A DNA stretch of 15,723 nt from Caccocola sp964450835 (GTDB lineage: Bacteria; Synergistota; Synergistia; Synergistales; Synergistaceae): positions 1 through 15,723 of the forward strand of contig CAYVEQ010000037.1 in NCBI GenBank assembly GCA_964450835.1. Reading direction: 5' to 3'. Both the position numbers and the translations under genes were made by a program. How positions within the stretch are numbered: the stretch's first letter is position 1; every line of letters begins with the position of its first letter. A model generated the notes under the pieces. That model saw nothing but the letters and a program-made list of their open reading frames with translations, searched no databases and was not told the DNA's origin. Shown in pieces: positions 6,375-14,100 of the stretch.

Positions 6375-7008
6375 AAAAACTCTGGCCGAAAAATTACGCC
6401 TCTACGTGATATGCGGCGAAGGCGACAGCCCGCGCGAGGTTATAGAAAAAAGCGAAGCCGCGGTCGCCGGGGGGGCAACGGCGCTCCAGCTGCGTGTGAA
6501 AAGCTGGACGGCGCGCGAAACATACGAAACTGCGCTGAAACTGAAAGAAATCTGCCGCGTCGGCGGAGCTCTCCTCATAGTCAACGACAGGCTTGATATA
6601 GCGCTCGCCGCGGGCGCGGACGGCGCGCACCTCGGACAGAAAGACATCCCCGCGGAGGCGGCCCGCGCGGTTGCCGGCCCAGATTTCATAATAGGCGGTA
6701 CTGCCCGGACGCCCGAACTGGCGCGCGAGGCTGAACGTCTCGGCGCCGACTACATAGGATGCGGCGCGGCTTTCGCCACGGCGACAAAAAGCGATGCCGT
6801 CGTGATAGGCCCCGCCGGTATAGCGAAAACGCTTTCCGCCGTAAACATTCCCTCCGTCGCGATAGGCGGCATAGAGCTGTCGAATCTGCGCGAGCTCGCG
6901 GGCTGCGGCGCGGACGGCATAGCCCTCTCATCGGCGGTCATGTGCTCTCGCGACCCGGAAAAGGCCTCACTCTCCCTGCGCCGCGAGATAAAAAAATATT
7001 TCGGCTAA
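6364..7008 (+). CDS. thiE: Thiamine-phosphate synthase
   Basis: ThiE couples HMP-PP and HET-P to thiamine monophosphate. The 214-residue TIM-barrel protein shows ALQLRVK (40-46), IVNDRLDIALAAGADGAHLGQ (72-92), GADYIGCGAAFATATKSDA (127-145) and AIGGI (166-170), all in family order. The loop that is often GVSTHT or GVSAHT in homologues reads GGTART (111-116). The ATG at 6364 is preferred over the one at 6355 because GGGGAGG ends 9 nt before it and would touch the earlier one; a longer open frame back to 6220 overlaps thiM and has no support. Its product needs ThiL for conversion to TPP, and ThiL is not in this window. Confidence 0.96.
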   Translation: MYDRKTLAEKLRLYVICGEGDSPREVIEKSEAAVAGGATALQLRVKSWTARETYETALKLKEICRVGGALLIVNDRLDIALAAGADGAHLGQKDIPAEAARAVAGPDFIIGGTARTPELAREAERLGADYIGCGAAFATATKSDAVVIGPAGIAKTLSAVNIPSVAIGGIELSNLRELAGCGADGIALSSAVMCSRDPEKASLSLRREIKKYFG

Positions 7009-7020
7009 GGAGCGGAAATC

Positions 7021-7518
7021 ATGAAGGGCGAAAAGAACCTTATTTTGAAAAAAGCATCTCTCGCCGGCGCTCTTTCCGCCGCCGGCGTTGTGCTTTCAGT
7101 TGTTTCCATACCTATGGGGCCGGCGAAATGTTTTCCCTTTCAGCACACGATAAACGTGATAGCCGGCATTGTTTTGGGGCCGTGGTGGGCCGCCGGAAGC
7201 GCCTTCGTGACAAGTCTGATACGCAACTTAGCCGGCACCGGAAGCCTTTTCGCCTTCCCCGGCAGCATCTTCGGCGCTCTCTTCGTCGGACTGGCCTCCC
7301 GCTTTCTGCCGGAAAAATATAAAATCGCCGCGTCTTGCGCCGAGCCGGTCGGCACAGGCATCGTGGGCGCGTGGGCGGGAGCGCTGATTTTAGGCCCCGC
7401 CATAGGCAAGAGCGTCGGCTTCTGGTTCCTGGCCGGCTCTTTTCTGATCAGTTCCGTCCCGGGCGCGGCGATAGGCGCGGCGGTTCTCTGGTCGCTTAAA
7501 AAGAGGATAAAAATATAG
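7021..7518 (+). CDS. thiW: ThiW, predicted ECF-transporter S component for a thiamine precursor
   Basis: ThiW is a small membrane protein that acts as the substrate-capture subunit of an energy-coupling-factor transporter; comparative genomics predicts the thiazole moiety as substrate. The 165-residue product has about five hydrophobic segments, starts with LKKASLAGALSA, and carries the GPAKCFPFQHTINVIAG segment that marks the family. The ATG at 7021 is preceded by AAGGAG, which overlaps the thiE stop, so it is the tightly coupled last gene of the operon. No ATPase (EcfA) or EcfT gene is nearby, so it must use a shared ECF module encoded elsewhere. The substrate is inferred from family and from its co-transcription with thiM. 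Confidence 0.93.
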   Translation: MKGEKNLILKKASLAGALSAAGVVLSVVSIPMGPAKCFPFQHTINVIAGIVLGPWWAAGSAFVTSLIRNLAGTGSLFAFPGSIFGALFVGLASRFLPEKYKIAASCAEPVGTGIVGAWAGALILGPAIGKSVGFWFLAGSFLISSVPGAAIGAAVLWSLKKRIKI

Positions 7519-7540
7519 CGGCGCGCGCGAAAGCGGTAAC

Positions 7541-7568
7541 AGCGGGGATTTCCTCATGTCCCGCTTTT
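7541..7568 (+). terminator. Terminator of the thi operon
   Basis: AGCGGG (7541-7546) and CCCGCT (7560-7565) form a 6-bp stem with a 13-nt loop, followed by four T. It lies between the convergent thiW and coaE genes (stops 56 bases apart). The minus strand has no matching U-run, so it best serves the plus strand. Confidence 0.6.
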
Positions 7569-7574
7569 GCGGCC

Positions 7575-8156
7575 TCACAGCGATTTCAGCTTTTCGCCCA
7601 GAAGGCGCGCCTTTTCTTTCCATTCCTCTTCGGTGCCCTCGTTTACGAGGACAAAGTCGGCTTTTTCCGCCTTTTGCGCGCCCGGCAGCAGCTTCGCCTC
7701 GCGGCGGGACAGCTCCGCCGCGTTCCAGTTCCGCTTTGAGTTTCTCGCGACGCGCTTGTCGAATGGTGCTGCGGCGTACACCACATAATCGAGCCATTTA
7801 TCGTAGCCGCCTTCGTAAAGCAGCGGTATTTCGACGACGACCCAGCCGCGCGCCCCGCGGACAGCCTCTTCGAGCGCTTTGCGGACATACCCGTGTATCA
7901 GAGATGAGGCGAATTTGTACTCCTCTTCGTCGTTGAATATTTTCGCGGCTATTTTCGCCCAGAGCCTTTTTTTGTCAGGCTCGTCGAAAAATCCCTCTCC
8001 CCAGCGCTTTTCTGCCGTGCAGCGCACATCCGCGCGATCCCACATAGAGCGCGCCACAGTGTCGGAATCGACGACGCGCGCCCCCATTTCGCGCCACACG
8101 GCGCAGAGCGTGCTCTTACCAGCGCCAACGTCGCCTGTCAGCCCGATGATCGACAT
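7575..8156 (-). CDS. coaE: Dephospho-CoA kinase
   Basis: CoaE phosphorylates the 3'-hydroxyl of dephospho-CoA with ATP, the last step of coenzyme A synthesis. The 193-residue product has the P-loop GDVGAGKST (8-16), the substrate-site DSD (30-32), a basic SKRN segment and EIPLLYEGG in mid-protein, as expected. The ATG at 8156 lies inside the 3' end of the upstream helicase gene: 41 bases are read in two frames. A GGAGG ribosome site 6 nt upstream is itself part of helicase codons. It is therefore translated from the helicase transcript, probably by coupling. Length is normal and assignment is firm. Confidence 0.96.
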   Translation of the reverse strand: MSIIGLTGDVGAGKSTLCAVWREMGARVVDSDTVARSMWDRADVRCTAEKRWGEGFFDEPDKKRLWAKIAAKIFNDEEEYKFASSLIHGYVRKALEEAVRGARGWVVVEIPLLYEGGYDKWLDYVVYAAAPFDKRVARNSKRNWNAAELSRREAKLLPGAQKAEKADFVLVNEGTEEEWKEKARLLGEKLKSL

Positions 8157-10083
8157 GGTACCCCTCCCCCGCTTCGTCTATGAAGTCTTTGACATCCGTG
8201 GGAATCTCGCCCGCGAATCTGGAAATGGCGCTGCGCTGTATTCCGCCGAAGAGCAGGCGGCTTGACGCGCTCGTCATGTAAAGCCTTTCCCTCGCCCGCG
8301 TCATGCCGACGTAGCAGAGCCGCCGCTCCTCGGCAAGGTCTCCCTCTCCTTCCACCGCGCGCGCGCTCGGAAAAATCCCCTCCTCCAACCCTATCATGAA
8401 AACTGCCGGATATTCAAGGCCTTTCGCCGCGTGCAGCGTGAGCAGACTCACGGCGTCGGGATTTGTCACAGCCCCGTCCTGGTCTGTCGCGAGCGGCACC
8501 TCGGTAAGAGCCTCGGCAACGCCGTTGCCCGGCGTAACGACGGAGAGTATTTCCATGACGTTCTCCACGCGCTCCTCCCAGTCTTCGTGATATTCCTCTT
8601 TCAGGTAATTTTCGTAGCCGTTGGTGTAAAGTATGGCGCGGAGCGCCTCGCACACGTCCTCTTTACTGCCGAGTATCGCAAGCATATCGGAGGCAAGCGC
8701 CTTCGCTCCGGCCGCCTGTTTGCTTTTGAGTCCCGCGCCGTTCTTCTTCACCTCGCCCCACAGCTCCTCGGGCGAGCCGAAAGCTGTCTTCGCGATGGCG
8801 TTCCCGATCTTTTCAACGCTTGCCCTGCCGAGGCCGCGCGCCGGAATGTTCGCGACACGAGAGAGAGAAATCCCGTCGAGCGGGTTCACCGCGAGGCGCA
8901 TCATCGAAAGGACGTCTTTTACCTCGGCACGCTCGTAGAAGGCGACGCCGCGTATCATGTTGTAAGGGATTGAGCGCTCAAGCAGCGCCTGCTCCATTCC
9001 GCGGCTCAGCGCGTTCATTCTGTAAAGCACCGCCATCTCGCCGTAGCGGAAGCCCTCGTCGCGCAGTTCGCCGACGCGCTTCGCCACCCACTCAGCCTCG
9101 TCTGTGTCCCTGAAAAAGCGCCTGACCTCTATTTTGCGCCCGCGTTCCGCCGCCGTCCAGAGATTCTTCGGGTGCCTCGCGTCGTTGTTTTTTATGACGC
9201 CGTTGGCGCCGTCCAGTATGTTTCCCGTGGAGCGGTAATTCTGGTCGAGCACCGTGACTTTCGCGCCTTTGAAGTCGCGCTCGAAGTTCAGTATCATCGA
9301 CATATCGGCCCCGCGCCAACCGTATATGGACTGGTCGGGGTCGCCGACAACCGTTATTTTCCGTCCGCCCTCCACGAGACAGCGCAAAAGCAGATACTGC
9401 GGCATATTGACGTCCTGGTACTCGTCGACGAGTACCCACTCGACGCGCCCGCGCTCTTTTGAAAGCACATCTTTGTCCGTGGCCAGTATATGCAGAGGAA
9501 GCACCATAAGGTCGTCGAAATCGACGGCCCCCTGCCTTTTCAGCGCCCCCTGATAGGCGTCGTAGAGAGAGCGAAAGCGATCCTGCAGCTTCGGTTCGCG
9601 CGTGACCGGATTCGCCTTCGTCTTGGCCTTTGAAATAAGGTCAACTGCGCCGGCCGCGTCAAGTCTTTTCGGATCAATGCCAAGTTCGTCCAGCAGGCGC
9701 TTAATCATGGATTTTGTGTCGTTTCTGTCGAAAACCACGAAGGGGTAGGGATAGCCCAGCTTTTTCATCGCCTCTTTGTAGCGGTGGAGGAAGCGCAGGC
9801 CGTAAGCATGGAAGGTGGATATTTCAAGGCCGCCCAGCTCGCCGCCGAACAGCGCCTCGGCGCGGCTCCTCATCTCGCGCGCCGCCTTGTTGGTAAAGGT
9901 CAGTGCCAGCACGCGCCACGGGCGGACACCCTTCTCGCGGACAAGATAGGCTATTTTCGTCGTGAGGACTTTTGTCTTTCCGCTGCCCGCCCCCGCGACC
10001 ACGACCTGCGGCCCGTCGCAGTAAACCACCGCCTCGCGCTGTCTCGGGTTCAGATTCTCAGTAATGCCGCCCAATCGCAACAC
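8116..10083 (-). CDS. uvrD: UvrD/PcrA/Rep-type ATP-dependent DNA helicase
   Basis: This is a superfamily 1A 3'-5' DNA helicase for repair and replication restart. The 655-residue frame has all motifs: AGAGSGKT (30-37), TFTNKAAREM (62-71), DEYQD (218-222), GDPDQSIYGWRGAD (245-258), QNYRS (279-283), TLHAAKGLEYP, and YVGMTRARERLY near the end. It stops soon after the SRFAGEIP segment, so the C-terminal Tudor-like RNA-polymerase-binding domain of UvrD/PcrA is absent and overall length is closer to Rep. The start is uncertain: GTG (10083) is only 1 nt from the AAGGA site, whereas TTG at 10074 lies 10 nt away and may be the real start. The last 13 codons overlap coaE in another frame and give an Arg/Trp-rich tail. 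Confidence 0.95.
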   Translation of the reverse strand: MLRLGGITENLNPRQREAVVYCDGPQVVVAGAGSGKTKVLTTKIAYLVREKGVRPWRVLALTFTNKAAREMRSRAEALFGGELGGLEISTFHAYGLRFLHRYKEAMKKLGYPYPFVVFDRNDTKSMIKRLLDELGIDPKRLDAAGAVDLISKAKTKANPVTREPKLQDRFRSLYDAYQGALKRQGAVDFDDLMVLPLHILATDKDVLSKERGRVEWVLVDEYQDVNMPQYLLLRCLVEGGRKITVVGDPDQSIYGWRGADMSMILNFERDFKGAKVTVLDQNYRSTGNILDGANGVIKNNDARHPKNLWTAAERGRKIEVRRFFRDTDEAEWVAKRVGELRDEGFRYGEMAVLYRMNALSRGMEQALLERSIPYNMIRGVAFYERAEVKDVLSMMRLAVNPLDGISLSRVANIPARGLGRASVEKIGNAIAKTAFGSPEELWGEVKKNGAGLKSKQAAGAKALASDMLAILGSKEDVCEALRAILYTNGYENYLKEEYHEDWEERVENVMEILSVVTPGNGVAEALTEVPLATDQDGAVTNPDAVSLLTLHAAKGLEYPAVFMIGLEEGIFPSARAVEGEGDLAEERRLCYVGMTRARERLYMTSASSRLLFGGIQRSAISRFAGEIPTDVKDFIDEAGEGYHVDHRADRRRWRW

Positions 10084-10104
10084 GTCCTTATAAAAATATA
10101 GATT

Positions 10105-10133
10105 AAATTACAGCGTCCGCGCCGCGAGGTCAA
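10105..10133 (-). promoter_or_regulatory. Promoter of the helicase-coaE operon
   Basis: TTGACC (10133-10128), a 17-nt spacer and TAATTT (10110-10105) on the minus strand predict a start near 10098, about 15-25 nt before the helicase start. It sits downstream of the tRNA terminator. Confidence 0.58.
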
Positions 10134-10182
10134 GCGCCGCCCGTGCCGCGCGTTCATGAAAAGGACAAATCAAAGGCCAAAC

Positions 10183-10211
10183 AAAAAGGTCCGGAACATC
10201 GGCCCCGGACC
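10183..10211 (-). terminator. Terminator of the tRNA transcript
   Basis: On the minus strand GGTCCGG (10211-10205) pairs with CCGGACC (10194-10188) and is followed by five T (10187-10183). It lies 17 bases beyond the tRNA-Arg CCA end. Confidence 0.88.
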
Positions 10212-10228
10212 TTGAAATTTTCAAGAAA

Positions 10229-10305
10229 TGGCGCGCCGGACAGGATTTGAACCCGTAACCTTTGGATCCGTAGTCCAATGCTCTATCCAGTTGAGCTACC
10301 GGCGC
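10229..10305 (-). tRNA. tRNA-Arg (anticodon ACG)
   Basis: A complete 77-nt cloverleaf including an encoded CCA (10231-10229). The acceptor stem GCGCCGG/CCGGCGC is perfect, the discriminator is G, the D-arm and GGTTCAAATCC T-arm are standard, and the anticodon loop CTACGGA (10273-10267) gives ACG. ACG is normally edited to ICG and reads CGU, CGC and CGA. It follows tRNA-Ser by 13 bases in the same transcript. Confidence 0.97.
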
Positions 10306-10318
10306 GTATTCGTTTTTA

Positions 10319-10414
10319 TGGCGGTGAGGCAGGGATTTGAACCCTGGAGGGAGCTCTTTTACCCCCAACTCGCTTAGCAGGCGAGCGCCTTAAGCCTAGC
10401 TCGGCCACCTCACC
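10319..10414 (-). tRNA. tRNA-Ser (anticodon GCT)
   Basis: A 96-nt class II tRNA including encoded CCA, with acceptor stem GGTGAGG/CCTCACC, a long variable arm, the GGTTCAAATCC T-loop and the anticodon loop CTGCTAA, giving GCT (reads AGC and AGU). It is the promoter-proximal member of the two-tRNA transcript. Confidence 0.97.
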
Positions 10415-10426
10415 AGCGCGCTAAAT

Positions 10427-10455
10427 ATTTTATTACGGCCTTATGGATTTGTCAA
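10427..10455 (-). promoter_or_regulatory. Promoter of the tRNA-Ser/tRNA-Arg transcript
   Basis: TTGACA (10455-10450), a 17-nt spacer and TAAAAT (10432-10427) on the minus strand place the start about 6 bases before tRNA-Ser. It lies just past the lrp stop, for which no separate terminator is evident. Confidence 0.75.
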
Positions 10456-10476
10456 CGCTTTTTCCGGTTTTTTTCG

Positions 10477-10995
10477 CTATCGTCCGTCGCGCGAAAGGCG
10501 CGCATCGCCCTGTCCGGCCTGGAAAGCGGCGCTTTGCTGCTGCGGAGCCGGGTCTATCGGGCGGGAGACAACTGGCGAGGATAGGACTATCGCCGTCGTT
10601 GTCATGCCGCAGCTGCCCATTTTGCTTATTACATCCTCAAGATGGCCGACCGAGGATACGATGACTTTTATGATGACGCCGTCGCTCCCGGTGACGTGGT
10701 GACATTCAAGGACTTCCGGAATTGATTGCGCAAGTTCGTCGGCCTGCGCCAGAAGAGAAACAGGTATCGCAAGGCGGACGAAAGCCATTATCGGGTAGCC
10801 GACGCGGGACTGGTCCACGACGGCGCGGTAGCCGCGGATGATTCCGGCCTCTTCCATGCGGCGGACGCGCTCCGCGACAGCCGGCGAGGAGAGGCCGACT
10901 TTGCGTCCGAGCTCGTTGAACGAAATTCTTCCGTCCTCCTGGAGTATCCTGAGTATCTGTCTGCCTATATCGTCAAGAAGTTTATTGCTGAGCAT
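10477..10995 (-). CDS. Lrp/AsnC-family transcriptional regulator
   Basis: This is a feast/famine regulator that usually binds amino acids and controls amino-acid metabolism. The 172-residue product has an N-terminal winged helix (about 8-60: RQILRILQEDGRIS, then NELGRKVGLSSPAVAERVRR) and an RAM/SAM ligand domain (about 67-145) with HHVTGSDGVIIKV. After residue 145 there is a roughly 27-residue Pro/Gln/Arg-rich tail (start SRPIDPAPQQQS) not usual for the family, which normally ends near 150-160. The ATG at 10995 has only a modest purine-rich site upstream. Neighbouring carAB and the promoter-overlapping inverted repeat suggest amino-acid or nitrogen control and autoregulation, but the true targets cannot be read from the sequence. 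Confidence 0.93.
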   Translation of the reverse strand: MLSNKLLDDIGRQILRILQEDGRISFNELGRKVGLSSPAVAERVRRMEEAGIIRGYRAVVDQSRVGYPIMAFVRLAIPVSLLAQADELAQSIPEVLECHHVTGSDGVIIKVIVSSVGHLEDVISKMGSCGMTTTAIVLSSPVVSRPIDPAPQQQSAAFQAGQGDARLSRDGR

Positions 10996-11033
10996 CTTTT
11001 GAAACCCCGCCTTCTTATAAAAAAATAACTTTT

Positions 11034-11065
11034 GGAAATATCTTAATTTATATTATGACATTTCC
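11034..11065 (-). promoter_or_regulatory. Probable promoter/operator of the Lrp-type gene
   Basis: In an AT-rich island, TGTCATAAT (11060-11052, minus strand) resembles an extended -10 element. It is flanked by an inverted repeat GGAAAT (11034-11039) / ATTTCC (11060-11065) with a 20-nt gap, and a further GGAAA follows at 11069. No good -35 is seen. The layout suits binding of the regulator at its own promoter, but this is a guess from symmetry. Confidence 0.35.
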
Positions 11066-11141
11066 GTGGAAAAAGGAATAGCGCCGTTAAAAAATCTTCT
11101 CACGCGAAATTTCGCTTTTTTTACTAAAGACGGAGGATCGC

Positions 11142-11177
11142 AAAGAAGAGGACGCGCCGGCGCGCGTCCTCTTCTTT
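11142..11177 (-). terminator. Strong hairpin terminator after carB
   Basis: A perfect 16-bp inverted repeat (11142-11157 with 11162-11177) and a CGGC tetraloop lie 14 bases beyond the carB stop. The stem's minus-strand 3' arm ends in CTTCTTT, so the U-rich part is within the stem; on the plus strand it ends in TTTT. It very likely ends carAB transcripts and may work in both directions. Confidence 0.78.
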
Positions 11178-11191
11178 TGTATGTCAGCTTT

Positions 11192-14100
11192 TTATCTCCT
11201 GCCCAGCCCCGCGGCGACCGCCCACGCGGCCGATATTGAGTGCAGGCAGGGAATGCCGGCGGAGCAGGCGTGACGGCGTATCAGCGTGCCGTCCGCGATG
11301 TGGCGTTCGTTGCCGCCCGGTATGTTGAGCACAAGATCCCAGCCGCCGGAGCGCAGGCGCTTTACAAGGTTTTCGCGTTCGACGCAGCCCGCTTCGATGC
11401 CCCATTTTTTGAGATAGGCGGCCGTTCCCGCCGTAGCCTCAACCTCCCAGCCGAGCTGTTTGAAGAGAGCCGCGACGGGCATGGCCTCTGATTTTTCGCT
11501 GTCTGCTATGCTCATCAGTATGCGGCCGGCCTGCGGAGGCGTCCAGCCGGAACCGCGAAGGCCCTCCATGATGGCGGTCGAAAGATTGTCCGCCATGCCG
11601 AGACTTTCGCCTGTGGACATCATTCGCGGCCCCAGCTTAGGGTCAAGGCCGGGGAGCTTGTCGTTCGAGAAGACAGGAACTTTGACTCCCCAGATGCCGC
11701 TTTCGGGGTAAAGTCCCGTGCCGTAGGGCATATCGGCCAGTTTTTCGCCGAGGGCAAGTCCTACCGCTATGTCGACGAGAGGAAGGCCGGATATTTTGCT
11801 CGCGATGGGAACGGTGCGGCTCGCGCGCGGGTTGGCTTCGATTATCCAGAAAGTGCCGCCGCGCAGGACGAACTGTATGTTCATCAGACCGTGGACGTTA
11901 AGCTCGCGCGATATTGTGGAAACAAAGGCGAGTACCTCGTCCTGCTGTTCTTTCGTGAGCGAGAAGCTCGGAAAGACCGCTATCGAGTCGCCTGAGTGTA
12001 TGCCGGCGGGGTCTATATGCTCGAAGATTCCCGGGATCAGCACATCGCCGCCGTCGCATAGGGCATCGCATTCAAACTCGCGCCCCGCCAGGAACTGGTC
12101 AACCATGACTTTCTGCCCGGGTACGGCGTCGAAGGCCTCTTTCAGTACAGAGAGGAGCGATTTCTCGTCGTAGACGGAGCGCATGGCGACGCCGCCTATG
12201 ACGAAGCTCGGCCGCACCATCAGCGGGTAGCCGAGGCGGTTCGCCGCCTCCACGGCCTCTGCAACCGAGGCGACGTCCACGCCTTTCGGTTCCGGCACCC
12301 CGATGCGTTCAAGCAGCCGGGAGAACTGTCCTCTGTCCTCCGCAGCCTCTATGACGTCGGCGCCGGCGCCTAAGAGTTTCACGCCGCGCGCGGCCAGATC
12401 GAGGCCTAAACGCAGCGACGTCTGCCCGCCGAAGCAGGCGAAAACGCCTGAGGCTTTTTCGCGTGCGAGCACCGGCATGGCGTCATCCACGGTAAGAGGC
12501 TCCAGATAGAGCGCGTCCGATATGTCGTGGTCGGTGCTGACAGTCTCTGGGTTGACGTTCATCATTATCGCGCGAACGCCGCGGCGGCGCAGAGCTTCGA
12601 CCGCCTTTACACAGCAGTAGTCGAACTCGACGCCTTGGGCGATGCGTATCGGGCCGGAGCCGAGCACCACGACGCCGCCCTCGTGATCTTCGTGAGGGTC
12701 GTCTCCAACGCCCGGCGCACCGTAGTAATAGCCGGAGCCGGAGGGGAATTCCCCGGCGCAGCCGTCCACCTCGCGGTAGCCGGCGGCGCAGCCCTCTTTT
12801 TCGATAAGCGTGCGCGCCTCTTTCTCGTCCAGGCCGGCGGCGCGCGCTATCTGCGACGCCGTGAAGCCTTTAATCGCGGCGCTTGCCACGTTGCCGTTTA
12901 CCGCGCCGTCCTCCTCCAGATATTTTTCGGCGAGCTGAATATCGTTAAGCTGTTCCACGAAATAGCGGCGGATATGCGTCCTGCGCGCGATTTCGTCCAC
13001 CGTCGCCGAACTGCGACGCAGAAGCTCCGTTATGGCATCAAGGCGCAGGTGCGTCGGCCTGTTAACCTGATCCCAGAGCTTGCGCGTCTCCCACGTCCTC
13101 AGGTTTCTGTCTGGCAGGGTCTTGCCGCGCGCTACGGAGCGCCACGCCTTAGTCAGCGCCTGCGCGAAGTTAGTGCCGATGGCGAGAACTTCCCCTGTCG
13201 CTTTCATGCGCGGGCCGATGGTGAAGTCCGCCTGCGGGAAGCTGTCAAAGGGCCATGAGGGAACCTTTACCGCGACATAGTCAAGCGCAGGCTCGGAAAG
13301 AGCGCTGCCCGCGCCTGTCACGGGGTTTGCCATCTCGGTCAGCTCAAGGCCGAGAGCAATCTTCGCGGCCATGCGCGCGATGGGGTATCCGGTCGCCTTG
13401 CTGGCCAAGGCGCTGGAGCGGCTTGCGCGCGGGTTGACCTCTATCACGTAATATTCGCTCCCGTCGGGGGCGAGGGCGAACTGGACGTTGCAGGCGCCGC
13501 GAATGTCAAGCGTTTCCACTATCCTGAGCGCCGCCGTGCGCAGCATCTGCCACTCGCTGTCGGTTAGTGTGAGCGTCGGGGAAACGACTACGGAGTCGCC
13601 TGTGTGGACGCCCATAGGGTCTATGTTTTCCATTCCGCAGACCGCGAGGGCGTTTCCGGCGCAGTCGCGGACTACTTCGATTTCGAATTCATGCCAACCC
13701 TCCAGATAGCGCTCAATCAGCGCCCGTCCCACTGGAGAGGCGGCAAGCGCGTCCTCCGTCTGCACCACGAGGTTCTCGATGTCACGCACGACGGAGTTTC
13801 CGGAGCCGCCGAGGGTGAAGTCGGGGCGCAGTATCAGCGGAAGCGGCGTATGCAGCGCAAATTCCTGCGCTCCCGCGACCGATGAAATGCCGCGGCTCGC
13901 GATAATCGGCTGCCCGGCGCCGAGCATGGCGCGGCGGAAAGGCTCGCGCGCCTCCGCCCGCTCGACGGCTTCAGGCTGCGTGCCCAGGACGCGGCATTTG
14001 TGGCGCTTCCAGACGCCGAGCCTCTCGCACTCCATGCAGAGATTCAGCCCCGTCTGCCCGCCGAGCGTGGCCACAACGCCGTCGGGGGCGTGTTCTTTCA

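Noticed and set aside
10108..10368. Minus-strand open frame across the tRNA genes
   Set aside because: It reads through two tRNA genes and their terminator.
11104..11122. GCGAAATTTCGC palindrome followed by seven T on the plus strand, as a terminator
   Set aside because: The stem is only about 4 bp and no plus-strand gene lies upstream. It is more likely part of the AT-rich spacer.
12527..13258. Plus-strand open frame of 243 codons opposite carB
   Set aside because: It is antisense within a certain gene, with no plausible start context or domain.
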